From NCBI GenBank assembly GCA_002329405.1, contig DCTE01000022.1:16080-25616 (forward strand): 9,537 bases of DNA. Reading direction: 5' to 3'. Shown piece by piece: positions 1 to 5,786 of the stretch. The translations under genes and the position numbers were made by a program. Position 1 is the stretch's first letter; each line of letters opens with the position of its first letter. The notes under the pieces are model-generated. The model was not told the DNA's origin, ran no database searches, and worked only from the letters and a program-made list of their open reading frames with translations. The DNA comes from Ruminococcaceae bacterium UBA1448. GTDB taxonomy: Bacteria > Bacillota > Clostridia > Oscillospirales > Ruminococcaceae.

Positions 1-710
1 ATGTCCAGCGTATTGTGGTGGGTCAAAAACGGACGAGCAGAAGCGCCGATCTCAAATGGAGTCAGAATCGGGGTATCGACCTCCAGAAATCCGCGGCCGT
101 CCAAAAATGCCCGCAGTTCCCGCATAATCAGGCTGCGGCGGACAAAAGTCTCCTTGACCTCAGGATTGACGATCAGGTCGACATACCGCTGACGGTAACG
201 GGTTTCCTGGTCCTTCAGGCCATGGAATTTTTCAGGAAGGGGGAGAAGGGATTTGGAAAGCAGCTGGATGCTCTGCGCATGAATCGAGATTTCACCCTTC
301 TGAGTACGGAAAACGATACCTTCGACGCCGATGATATCGCCCAGGTCCCATTTTTTAAAGCCCTGGTACTCTTCGGTACCGATATCGTCCCGTTTGACAT
401 AAACCTGCATCCGATCGCTGCCATCGCGGACATCGCAGAAGGAAGCCTTGCCCATGACACGTTTGGACATCATACGTCCGGCAACCCGGACGGTTTTGCC
501 TTCCATCTCCTCAAAGTTTGCGCGGATATCAGCGCAATGAGCGGTCACGTCATACTTGGTGATCTCGTAAGGGTCAGCGCCTGCTTCCTGCAAAGCCGCC
601 AGTTTTTCCCGGCGCACCCGCGCGTGTTCGGAAAACTCCCGCGCTTCCTGCGCTGCGGCCTGTGCAGCCTCAGCTGCATTTTCCGGCTGTTCTCTCAGCT
701 CTTCACTCAT
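1..710 (-). CDS. lysS: Lysyl-tRNA synthetase, class II (N-terminal 236 residues; 3' end outside window)
   Basis: Class II LysRS charges tRNA-Lys with lysine in the cytoplasm. The visible part begins MSEELREQPENAAEAAQ, an Ala/Glu-rich helical lead-in of about 30 residues, followed by the N-terminal OB-fold anticodon-binding domain (roughly residues 60-170, with VAGRMMSKRVMGKASFCDV). The start of the catalytic domain follows, with the dimer-interface signature RYRQRYVDLIVNPEV and then GASARPFLTHHNTLD. Catalytic motifs 2 and 3 lie beyond the window edge. The start at 710 is preceded by AAAGGAATG (727-719), with 8 nt between motif and ATG. It lies 25 bp after the greA stop with no terminator between, so it is read as a greA-lysS operon, a common firmicute arrangement. 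No T-box-like leader precedes it. The residues before GASARPF read PFEI, where the LysRS sequences I remember usually have a Gly-Gly pair. Family identification is firm. Confidence 0.95.
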   Translation of the reverse strand, partial: MSEELREQPENAAEAAQAAAQEAREFSEHARVRREKLAALQEAGADPYEITKYDVTAHCADIRANFEEMEGKTVRVAGRMMSKRVMGKASFCDVRDGSDRMQVYVKRDDIGTEEYQGFKKWDLGDIIGVEGIVFRTQKGEISIHAQSIQLLSKSLLPLPEKFHGLKDQETRYRQRYVDLIVNPEVKETFVRRSLIMRELRAFLDGRGFLEVDTPILTPFEIGASARPFLTHHNTLD

Positions 711-735
711 CTATATTCCATTCCTTTCCTACTTC

Positions 736-1218
736 TCAAATATTGATTTCGAGGATTTCAAGGGTAAATGTCTTACCATTGGGGGTATTGACCTCGACAA
801 CATCGCCGACTTTTCCGCCGGAGAGGGCCTTGCCGATCGGGGATTCGTCCGAAACCTTGAGCTCAAGCGGCTCAACCTCGGCAGAACCGACGATGGTATA
901 GGTCTGTTCCTCACCAAACAGCGAGTTGAAAACGCGGACCTTGGAGCCCATATGGACCTTTTCATTGGTCATCTCGCTTGCTTCGATAACACGGGCATTT
1001 TTGATGGTCAGTTCCAGTTCAAGGATGCGCGCCTCATTCATTGCCTGGGCGTTTTTCGCCTCGTCGTATTCGCTGTTCTCGGACAGGTCGCCGAAAGAAC
1101 GGGCAATTTTCAGCTGTTCGGAAATTTCTTTACGTTTGACAAGTTTTAAGTTATCCAGTTCGTCCTGGAGTTTCTGAAGACCTTCGGAGGTCAGAACGAT
1201 TTCTCTTGCGTTTTTCAT
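736..1218 (-). CDS. greA: Transcription elongation factor GreA
   Basis: GreA enters the secondary channel of RNA polymerase and stimulates cleavage of the 3' end of backtracked transcripts. The 160-residue product matches the usual 155-160 length. Residues 1-75 form the antiparallel coiled coil, with the tip GDLSENSEYDEAKNAQA carrying the acidic pair D44/E47 that coordinates the catalytic metal. Residues 80-160 form the FKBP-like C-terminal domain, including SDESPIGKAL and a VGDVVEV strand. The start at MKNAREIV was chosen because AAAGGAATG (1235-1227) lies 8 nt upstream. The open frame extends further 5' but lacks a ribosome-binding site and runs into the untranslated leader. The gene has its own strong promoter and a structured leader, and is followed after 25 bp by lysS. 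Nothing in the protein looks abnormal. Confidence 0.97.
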   Translation of the reverse strand: MKNAREIVLTSEGLQKLQDELDNLKLVKRKEISEQLKIARSFGDLSENSEYDEAKNAQAMNEARILELELTIKNARVIEASEMTNEKVHMGSKVRVFNSLFGEEQTYTIVGSAEVEPLELKVSDESPIGKALSGGKVGDVVEVNTPNGKTFTLEILEINI

Positions 1219-1260
1219 ATCGGTTGCATTCCTTTCCACGGGCCAAAAACACCCGAAAAT

Positions 1261-1280
1261 ACGGGCAATTCCTTGCCCGT
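1261..1280 (-). promoter_or_regulatory. Perfect stem-loop in the greA leader (possible attenuator)
   Basis: On the transcribed strand an 8-bp perfect stem (ACGGGCAA / TTGCCCGT) closes a GGAA loop of the GNRA class, about 15 nt after the predicted transcription start. It is followed by ATTTTC, a weak U-tract. A second copy of the 3' arm sequence GCCCGT lies at 1243-1238, just 5' of the greA Shine-Dalgarno. The 5' arm could therefore pair with either copy. The structure is seen directly. A regulatory role is inference, by loose analogy with the E. coli greA leader, where early termination yields GraL RNAs. Confidence 0.5.
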
Positions 1281-1301
1281 TCGCATATAGATACAAATTA
1301 A

Positions 1302-1330
1302 ATTATACCGGTTTGCACCTCTTTTGTCAA
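1302..1330 (-). promoter_or_regulatory. Consensus sigma-A promoter of greA-lysS
   Basis: The minus strand carries TTGACA (1330-1325), a spacer of exactly 17 bp, and TATAAT (1307-1302), matching the housekeeping promoter consensus at all twelve positions. The predicted transcription start is near 1295, giving a leader of about 75 nt before greA. The bases immediately upstream include a T-run (CTTTTTTTGG), which could act as a weak UP-like element. The 130 bp further upstream, back to the transketolase terminator, contain only small AT-rich inverted repeats, such as CCAAAA/TTTTGG at 1388-1402, and no gene. Confidence 0.93.
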
Positions 1331-1453
1331 GCCAAAAAAAGCCGCTGGACAGGGCAGGAAAAAGGCAAAAATGCTGTTTGCATGACCCCAAAAAAGTTTT
1401 GGCAGCAAATGAATACCATCTTATCTGCTGTCCGGCAGACGTTCCGCTCACAC

Positions 1454-1481
1454 AAAAAGGGAGACCCTGATCGAGTCTCCC
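1454..1481 (-). terminator. Rho-independent terminator after the transketolase genes
   Basis: On the transcribed strand a 7-bp perfect stem (GGGAGAC / GTCTCCC) with a 9-nt loop is followed directly by TTTTT. It lies 20 bp after the stop codon of the transketolase C-terminal subunit gene and before the greA promoter, so it separates the two transcription units. Confidence 0.9.
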
Positions 1482-1500
1482 AAAGGAAAAAGTTTTCCGA

Positions 1501-2445
1501 TTATTTGCCGACGACTTCTTTAACCGTCTTGACGATGTTTTCAGAAGACAGGCCGTAAAGTTTCAGCAGGTCAACTGCCGGGCCGGACTGGCCAAACTCG
1601 TCGTTTACACCGATTTTCTTGACCAGGCAGGGGCATTTTTCAGCGCAGACATCCGCAACTGCACTGCCCAAACCGCCAACCACCGAATGTTCCTCAACGG
1701 TGACAATCTTGCCGGTCTCAGCAGCAGCCTTGACGATCAGCTCTTCATCCAACGGTTTGATGGTGTGGATGTTGATGACTCTGGCGTCAATGTCCTCGGC
1801 AGCCAGCTGCTCAGCGGCGACAACAGCCTCATTGACCATCAGGCCGGTCGCGACGATGGTGACATCCTTGCCGTCGCGGAGGGTGATACCCTTGCCGATC
1901 TCAAAGTGATAGGTCTCGGGGTCATTAAACACCGGTACAGCCAGACGGCCGAAACGCAGGTAAACCGGGCCAGCATGTTCAATTGCCGCAGCAACAGCAG
2001 CTTTTGCCTCGACGTCGTCCGAAGGAACGATGACAGTCATACCGGGGATGGTCCGCATCAGCGCGATATCCTCGCAGCACTGATGGGTCGCGCCGTCCTC
2101 GCCGACCGAGATACCGGCATGGGTCGCGCCGATCTTGACCGGCAGGCCGGGATAACCAATCGAGTTGCGGACAACTTCAAATGCACGTCCAGCAGCAAAC
2201 ATCGCAAAAGAAGAGGCAAAAACCGTCATACCGGCAGCAGCCAGGCCAGCTGCAACGCCCATCATGTTTGCTTCTGCGATACCGCAGTCAAAAAAGCGGT
2301 CAGGATATGCTTTTTTAAAGATACCGGTCTTGGTAGCAGCCGCGAGGTCTGCGTCCAGAACGACCAGGTTCGGATATTTAGGTGCCAGTTCCTTCAGAGC
2401 ATTGCCGTAGGATTCTCTGGTTGCAATCTTTTTCACGTCAGCCAT
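1501..2445 (-). CDS. Transketolase, C-terminal subunit (pyrimidine-binding and C-terminal domains)
   Basis: This is the second half of a split transketolase, which moves two-carbon ketol units between sugar phosphates in the non-oxidative pentose phosphate pathway using thiamine diphosphate. The 314-residue product has the PYR domain at roughly 5-170, including FFDCGIAEANMMGVAAGLA. E58 in that stretch matches the glutamate that activates the cofactor aminopyrimidine. THAGISVGEDGATHQ is the usual GEDGxTHQ loop. A C-terminal transketolase domain follows (about 185-305, with VINIHTIKPLDEE and VTVEEHSVVGGLGSAVA). It must pair with the upstream N-terminal subunit to form an active site. A strong AAAGGAAGGAGC site precedes the start. 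The gap to the partner gene is 22 bp, implying translational coupling, and a terminator follows. Related 1-deoxyxylulose-5-phosphate synthase is a single long chain and does not fit. Confidence 0.95.
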   Translation of the reverse strand: MADVKKIATRESYGNALKELAPKYPNLVVLDADLAAATKTGIFKKAYPDRFFDCGIAEANMMGVAAGLAAAGMTVFASSFAMFAAGRAFEVVRNSIGYPGLPVKIGATHAGISVGEDGATHQCCEDIALMRTIPGMTVIVPSDDVEAKAAVAAAIEHAGPVYLRFGRLAVPVFNDPETYHFEIGKGITLRDGKDVTIVATGLMVNEAVVAAEQLAAEDIDARVINIHTIKPLDEELIVKAAAETGKIVTVEEHSVVGGLGSAVADVCAEKCPCLVKKIGVNDEFGQSGPAVDLLKLYGLSSENIVKTVKEVVGK

Positions 2446-2467
2446 GATTAAGCTCCTTCCTTTCTTC

Positions 2468-3307
2468 TCAGTCCAGTGCCGCCAGAGCTGCCGTCAGCTC
2501 AGCTTTTGCCTGCTCATACTGTTCAGCATTGGGGGCGGTGCCATGCCAGGAGACCTGATCTTCCATAAAGGAAACGCCCTTGCCCTTGACAGATTTCTGG
2601 ATAATAGCGGTCGGTTTGCCCTTGACCTCACGGGCAGCCTTGAAAGCGGCCTCAATCTGGTCAAAATCATGGGCGTCGATTGCGATGACATTCCAGCCAA
2701 ACGCGGTGAATTTATCGGTGATCGGATAGGAAGACATGACTTCGGTGATCGGGCCGTCGATCTGGAGGTTGTTGTTGTCGATGACAGCGACCAGGTTGTC
2801 CAGTTTGTAGTGGGCAGCAAACATCGCTGCTTCCCAGACCTGGCCTTCCTCGATCTCACCGTCGCCAAGGATGGTGTATACACGGGAATCCTCGTTTTTC
2901 AGCTTGGCGGCAAGTGCCATGCCGCAGGCAGTCGAGATGCCCTGTCCCAGCGAACCAGTCGACATTTCAACGCCGGGGGTGTCGTTCATATTCGGATGTC
3001 CCTGCAGTCTGGAACCGATATGACGCAGGGTTGCGAGCTCCTCGACAGGGAAATATCCACGCTCAGCGAGTGCCGCATACAAAGCCGGTGCGGTATGTCC
3101 TTTGGACAGTACCAGGCGGTCGCGTCCTTCCATTTTAGGATTGGCAGGGTCGATGTTCATTTCCTTCCAGTAAAGATACGCCAGCGTATCAGCGATCGAA
3201 AGAGAACCGCCCGGATGGCCGGATTTGGCGTGAAAGGTTCCCTCGATGATACCAAGACGGATACGGGTCGCGATTTTCTGGAGATTGAGTTTCTCTGCGC
3301 GTTCCAT
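2468..3307 (-). CDS. Transketolase, N-terminal subunit (thiamine-diphosphate pyrophosphate-binding)
   Basis: This is the first half of the split transketolase. The 279-residue product shows HAKSGHPGGSLS (H31 and neighbours), LSKGHTAPALYA, LQGHPNM, and the thiamine-diphosphate/Mg motif from GDG (148-150) to NNN (178-180) in LGDGEIEEGQVWEAA...VIDNNNLQIDG. Full-length transketolases are about 650 residues; this chain stops after the PP domain, as expected for the split form common in Firmicutes and archaea. The start at MERAEKLNL was preferred to an in-frame ATG four codons upstream (3319) because that ATG lies inside the ribosome-binding motif AAAGGAATG (3325-3317), too close to the purines. 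The chosen ATG has the 9-nt spacing seen at other genes here. The gene begins 29 bp after the RluD-HAD stop with no terminator between, so it is probably cotranscribed with upstream genes. Confidence 0.95.
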   Translation of the reverse strand: MERAEKLNLQKIATRIRLGIIEGTFHAKSGHPGGSLSIADTLAYLYWKEMNIDPANPKMEGRDRLVLSKGHTAPALYAALAERGYFPVEELATLRHIGSRLQGHPNMNDTPGVEMSTGSLGQGISTACGMALAAKLKNEDSRVYTILGDGEIEEGQVWEAAMFAAHYKLDNLVAVIDNNNLQIDGPITEVMSSYPITDKFTAFGWNVIAIDAHDFDQIEAAFKAAREVKGKPTAIIQKSVKGKGVSFMEDQVSWHGTAPNAEQYEQAKAELTAALAALD

Positions 3308-3316
3308 AAATATGAT

Positions 3317-3325
3317 CATTCCTTT
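3317..3325 (-). promoter_or_regulatory. Ribosome-binding site deciding the transketolase N-subunit start
   Basis: AAAGGAATG on the coding strand lies 9 nt before the ATG at 3307. The motif contains its own ATG, which is in frame but abuts the purine core, so it is an unlikely start. The same 9-mer occurs before greA, lysS, ileS and divIVA. Confidence 0.7.
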
Positions 3326-3336
3326 CTGTTGGTGCC

Positions 3337-5184
3337 TCAGAATATGGACTGTTTATGCTCGATAAGGTAATCAATTGCTTCGGCGACTGCGCCGGCGGTA
3401 TTGTCCGCCTGGGTGGTCAGATCGGCGATCTGCTGGATCTCCGGCGGGGCGTTCACGGGCACAACCGCAAAACCTGCCCAATTGAGCATTTCGCGGTCAT
3501 TTTCGTAGTCCCCCATTGCAACAACTCTGCTGCGGGGAACGCCCAGCATATCGGCAAGCCGTTCAACACCGCTGCCTTTACCGCCCGACATGGGCAGCAC
3601 CTCATAGAGCATTCGGTCACTCCTAACTAATTGTACACCATCCACCGGGTGTTTGTCCAGATACTTTATCAAATTCCCCATATATTTTTCATCGCAGACA
3701 AACATAAATTTAACCCAAGGCAGATGTTCAATTTCAGAAAAAGCCGCCTTCTGATGCGGAATCGGGTACCGGTCGACCAGGTGCCACTGCATATAAGGGT
3801 GCCAGTTGAGCAGGTAGATCATATCCGGCGCGAAGATCTCAATGCCCGGGACTCCGCCCGGCGCATCCTTAAAGTCCTCCATCACCTGAAGGGCAAGTTT
3901 TTTGGCTTCCAGCGGAATCTCGGTATACCATAATGGACGTTTATCCACCGGGTCGTAGATCATCCCCCCGTTGAACAGCACGCAGGGGGTGGTGATACCC
4001 AGCTGGCTGATAAACCGCTCGACCATCGGCACCGGACGCCCAGTTGCCAGCGCAAACTGGCCGCCCGCGGCGGCGAACCGCCTGACAGCTTGGATGTTGG
4101 CTGGCGGAATGGTATCGTCATGACAGATCAGCGTCCCGTCGCAGTCACAGGCCATCAAAATACCCTGCATCAGCCCTGGCGCAACCTTACTGCCGCGCCG
4201 CAGTTTCCCAAGAAAACGGGTGAAATATTCCGGCAGAGCCGAATCCAGCGCGAGATGTTCCCCGGTCACCGGATGAACAAATCCGATATTCTTTGCATGC
4301 AGGCACTGTCCCTGCAATTCGGTCATGACTTTTTGTGGACCATACAACGGGTCACCGGCAACCGGATGCCCGAAAGCAGCCATCTGAACGCGGATTTGAT
4401 GGGTGCGCCCAGTCTCCAGCGTCAACCGGACATGGGTAAATCCGTCAAACCGTTCCAGCACTTCATAGTGGGTCACCGCTTCCCGTGCATCCGGTGCCAG
4501 CGGAGAAACGACCGCCATCTTTTTGCGGTCGGTGCTGCTCCTTCCGAGATAGTCCCGAAGCGTTCCCCGTTCCTCTTTAATATTCCCGTAAACTACCGCC
4601 TCATACTGACGGGTAAAGGAATGTTCCCGAATCTGATCGGCCAGCCCGACATGCGCCCGGTCGGATTTAGCGACAATCAGCAGGCCCGACGTATCCTTGT
4701 CAATCCGATGGACAATTCCCGGGCGGGCTACCCCGCCGATACCGGACAGCTCGTCACCACAGTGATACAGCAGCGCATGAACCAGTGTCCCGGTGTAATT
4801 TCCGGGTGCGGGATGGACGACCATCCCCTTCGGCTTATTGACCACCAGAAGGTCGGCATCCTCATAGACGATCTCCAGCGGGATATCTTCCGGCACAAGC
4901 TCCATTGCCGCCGGAGCCGGGATATTGACCTGCACCTGCATACCGGCATTCAGCCGGGCGTTTTTATCCTTCTTGACCGAGGCCCTGCCATCCAGCAGCA
5001 CACTTCCATCCTCGATCAGTTTCTGGACAAACGACCGGGTCCGTCCCTCCAGCTGCTCACACAGCCAGACGTCCAGCCGTTTGCCCGCGTCCGTCTCCGG
5101 GACAGTTACACAGACGGCTGTATCCATCTGTCCTGCCTCATCTATCAGCAGGTCGGCCTCCTGACAGATCTTACTGTTTTCCAT
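3337..5184 (-). CDS. RluD-type 23S rRNA pseudouridine synthase fused to a Cof-type HAD hydrolase
   Basis: One uninterrupted 615-residue frame contains two enzymes. Residues 1-35 are a variable lead-in and about 36-95 form an S4 RNA-binding domain (GKRLDVWLCEQL). About 105-330 form the RluA/RluD catalytic domain, with HRIDKDTSG holding catalytic D162 and the LETGRTHQIRVQ motif; this normally ends near LPEYFTRFLGKL, as here. Only about ten residues later, at M339, a complete 277-residue HAD domain begins. It has DxD motif I (CDCDGTL, D347/D349), motif II threonine T381 in ALATGRP, K536 in GGKGSG, and GDYENDREM with D559/D563. The first half isomerises uridines in 23S rRNA; the second probably dephosphorylates a small phosphometabolite, substrate unknown. 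The start at MENSKIC has AAAGG 9 nt upstream and lies 13 bp after lspA. Bacillus ylyB, its positional counterpart, is about 300 residues with no HAD part. M339 could serve as an internal start, but its Shine-Dalgarno is weak. Confidence 0.92.
   Translation of the reverse strand: MENSKICQEADLLIDEAGQMDTAVCVTVPETDAGKRLDVWLCEQLEGRTRSFVQKLIEDGSVLLDGRASVKKDKNARLNAGMQVQVNIPAPAAMELVPEDIPLEIVYEDADLLVVNKPKGMVVHPAPGNYTGTLVHALLYHCGDELSGIGGVARPGIVHRIDKDTSGLLIVAKSDRAHVGLADQIREHSFTRQYEAVVYGNIKEERGTLRDYLGRSSTDRKKMAVVSPLAPDAREAVTHYEVLERFDGFTHVRLTLETGRTHQIRVQMAAFGHPVAGDPLYGPQKVMTELQGQCLHAKNIGFVHPVTGEHLALDSALPEYFTRFLGKLRRGSKVAPGLMQGILMACDCDGTLICHDDTIPPANIQAVRRFAAAGGQFALATGRPVPMVERFISQLGITTPCVLFNGGMIYDPVDKRPLWYTEIPLEAKKLALQVMEDFKDAPGGVPGIEIFAPDMIYLLNWHPYMQWHLVDRYPIPHQKAAFSEIEHLPWVKFMFVCDEKYMGNLIKYLDKHPVDGVQLVRSDRMLYEVLPMSGGKGSGVERLADMLGVPRSRVVAMGDYENDREMLNWAGFAVVPVNAPPEIQQIADLTTQADNTAGAVAEAIDYLIEHKQSIF
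3610..3624 (-). promoter_or_regulatory. Internal Shine-Dalgarno plus ATG within the HAD domain
   Basis: Inside the fused gene, AGGAG (3624-3620) stands 7 nt before an in-frame ATG (3612-3610, codon 525), a better match to the anti-SD than most real starts in this window. It would give a 91-residue product carrying HAD K536 and the GDYENDREM loop but not the nucleophile. The preceding codons (GTA CAA TTA GTT AGG AGT) are A/T-rich and unlike the CTG/CGG/AGC-type choices around them. It may be chance. Confidence 0.25.
3630..3659 (-). promoter_or_regulatory. Possible internal promoter upstream of the transketolase genes
   Basis: The minus strand has TGGACA (3659-3654, one mismatch to TTGACA), an 18-bp spacer and TACAAT (3635-3630, one mismatch to TATAAT). 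It lies inside the HAD coding region, about 320 bp before the transketolase N-subunit start. It could give the transketolase genes transcription independent of the long upstream operon. No independent support is visible. Confidence 0.3.
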
Positions 5185-5197
5185 AACTGCCAGCCTT

Positions 5198-5686
5198 TCA
5201 GTGTTTTTTGCCTGTCTGCCCGGGGTTTTTGCCCTCGCGAAGCATCTCGACAAACAGAATGACCAACAAAACCGCTGTTCCGCAGGTTACGCAGATATCC
5301 GCAAAATTGAAGACCGCAAAATTGATGACACGAAAGTCGATATAATCAATCACATAGCCCCGGTAAACCCGGTCGATCAGGTTGCCAATCCCGCCGCCGA
5401 TGATCACAGCTGTTGTAAACAGGGTCGCGGGTTTGCGGATTTTTCCCATGATAATACCGGCGATCAGCACCAGCAGCACCAAGGCCGTCACCCAAATGAG
5501 CAGCCATTTCTGTCCCTGCATCATCCCAAACGCCATCCCTCTGTTTTCCACATAGGTCAGGTGGAGCACGCCGTCCAGCAGCGGCAGTTCGCCAATCGGG
5601 GCCAGCTCAGCTTTTACCAGCAGTTTGAGCAGCTGGTCAACAAGTGCCAGTACAGCTGACAGCAGCAACGCAAGATAGGGTACCAT
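5198..5686 (-). CDS. lspA: Lipoprotein signal peptidase (signal peptidase II)
   Basis: LspA is an inner-membrane aspartyl protease that removes the signal peptide from diacylglyceryl-modified prolipoproteins. The 162-residue product has the family length and four hydrophobic segments, at about 3-24, 61-80, 88-104 and 131-148. It carries the diagnostic VENRGMAFGM (46-55), GGGIGNLIDR (97-106) and FNFADICVT (126-134). By alignment with characterised enzymes the catalytic aspartates should be D114 (VIDYID) and D130. The C-terminus ends in a short basic tail (GKNPGQTGKKH). The start at MVPYLALLL was chosen because GGGAGG lies 9 nt upstream. A 26-codon upstream extension via TTG would have to be translated through a terminator-like hairpin and has no ribosome-binding site. 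The fused rluD gene starts 13 bp downstream. Confidence 0.97.
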   Translation of the reverse strand: MVPYLALLLSAVLALVDQLLKLLVKAELAPIGELPLLDGVLHLTYVENRGMAFGMMQGQKWLLIWVTALVLLVLIAGIIMGKIRKPATLFTTAVIIGGGIGNLIDRVYRGYVIDYIDFRVINFAVFNFADICVTCGTAVLLVILFVEMLREGKNPGQTGKKH

Positions 5687-5707
5687 ACTTTTATTCCTCC
5701 CAACGAT

Positions 5708-5762
5708 AAAAAACAGCGCCCTGCCCCATCTGAGCTTAAAACGTTCAGCCGGGACCGGGCGC
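5708..5762 (-). terminator. Intrinsic terminator or attenuator between ileS and lspA
   Basis: On the transcribed strand GCGCCC (5762-5757) pairs with GGGCGC (5721-5716), closing a stem extended by TCCC/GGGG (one G-U pair) and CTGA/TCAG around an 11-nt loop. It is followed by TG and six T residues (5713-5708). It lies 24 bp after the ileS stop. Only about 20 nt separate the T-tract from the lspA start region, leaving no room for a promoter after the hairpin. Expression of lspA and downstream genes must therefore rely on read-through or on a promoter inside ileS. The structure is seen; partial termination is inferred. Confidence 0.7.
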
Positions 5763-5786
5763 AAAAGTTTGATTCAGTTTTTCAGA

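Noticed and set aside
1331..1450. Possible small gene or sRNA in the gap before the greA promoter
   Set aside because: Only short AT-rich inverted repeats (such as 1388-1402) and a weak CTGC/GCAG hairpin near 1420-1435 are visible, with no start signal, ribosome-binding site or independent terminator.
5185..5253. Upstream in-frame extension of rluD by 23 codons, overlapping lspA through an A6 run (5204-5209) that could invite frameshifting
   Set aside because: The start at 5184 has a suitable ribosome-binding site and the extension only overlaps the end of lspA. The A-run is not in the frame of a classic -1 slippery heptamer for lspA, so a LspA-RluD frameshift product is unsupported.
4090..5262. 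A 390-codon plus-strand frame opposite the RluD-HAD gene
   Set aside because: It is an antisense shadow of a conserved coding region with low-complexity, domain-free translation. The same applies to the plus-strand frames at 2444-3370, 1687-2451 and 15-746.
5687..5764. Extension of lspA to an upstream TTG start (26 extra codons)
   Set aside because: The extension would be encoded by the terminator-like hairpin and lacks a Shine-Dalgarno, while the ATG at 5686 has GGGAGG at good spacing and starts at the first transmembrane helix.
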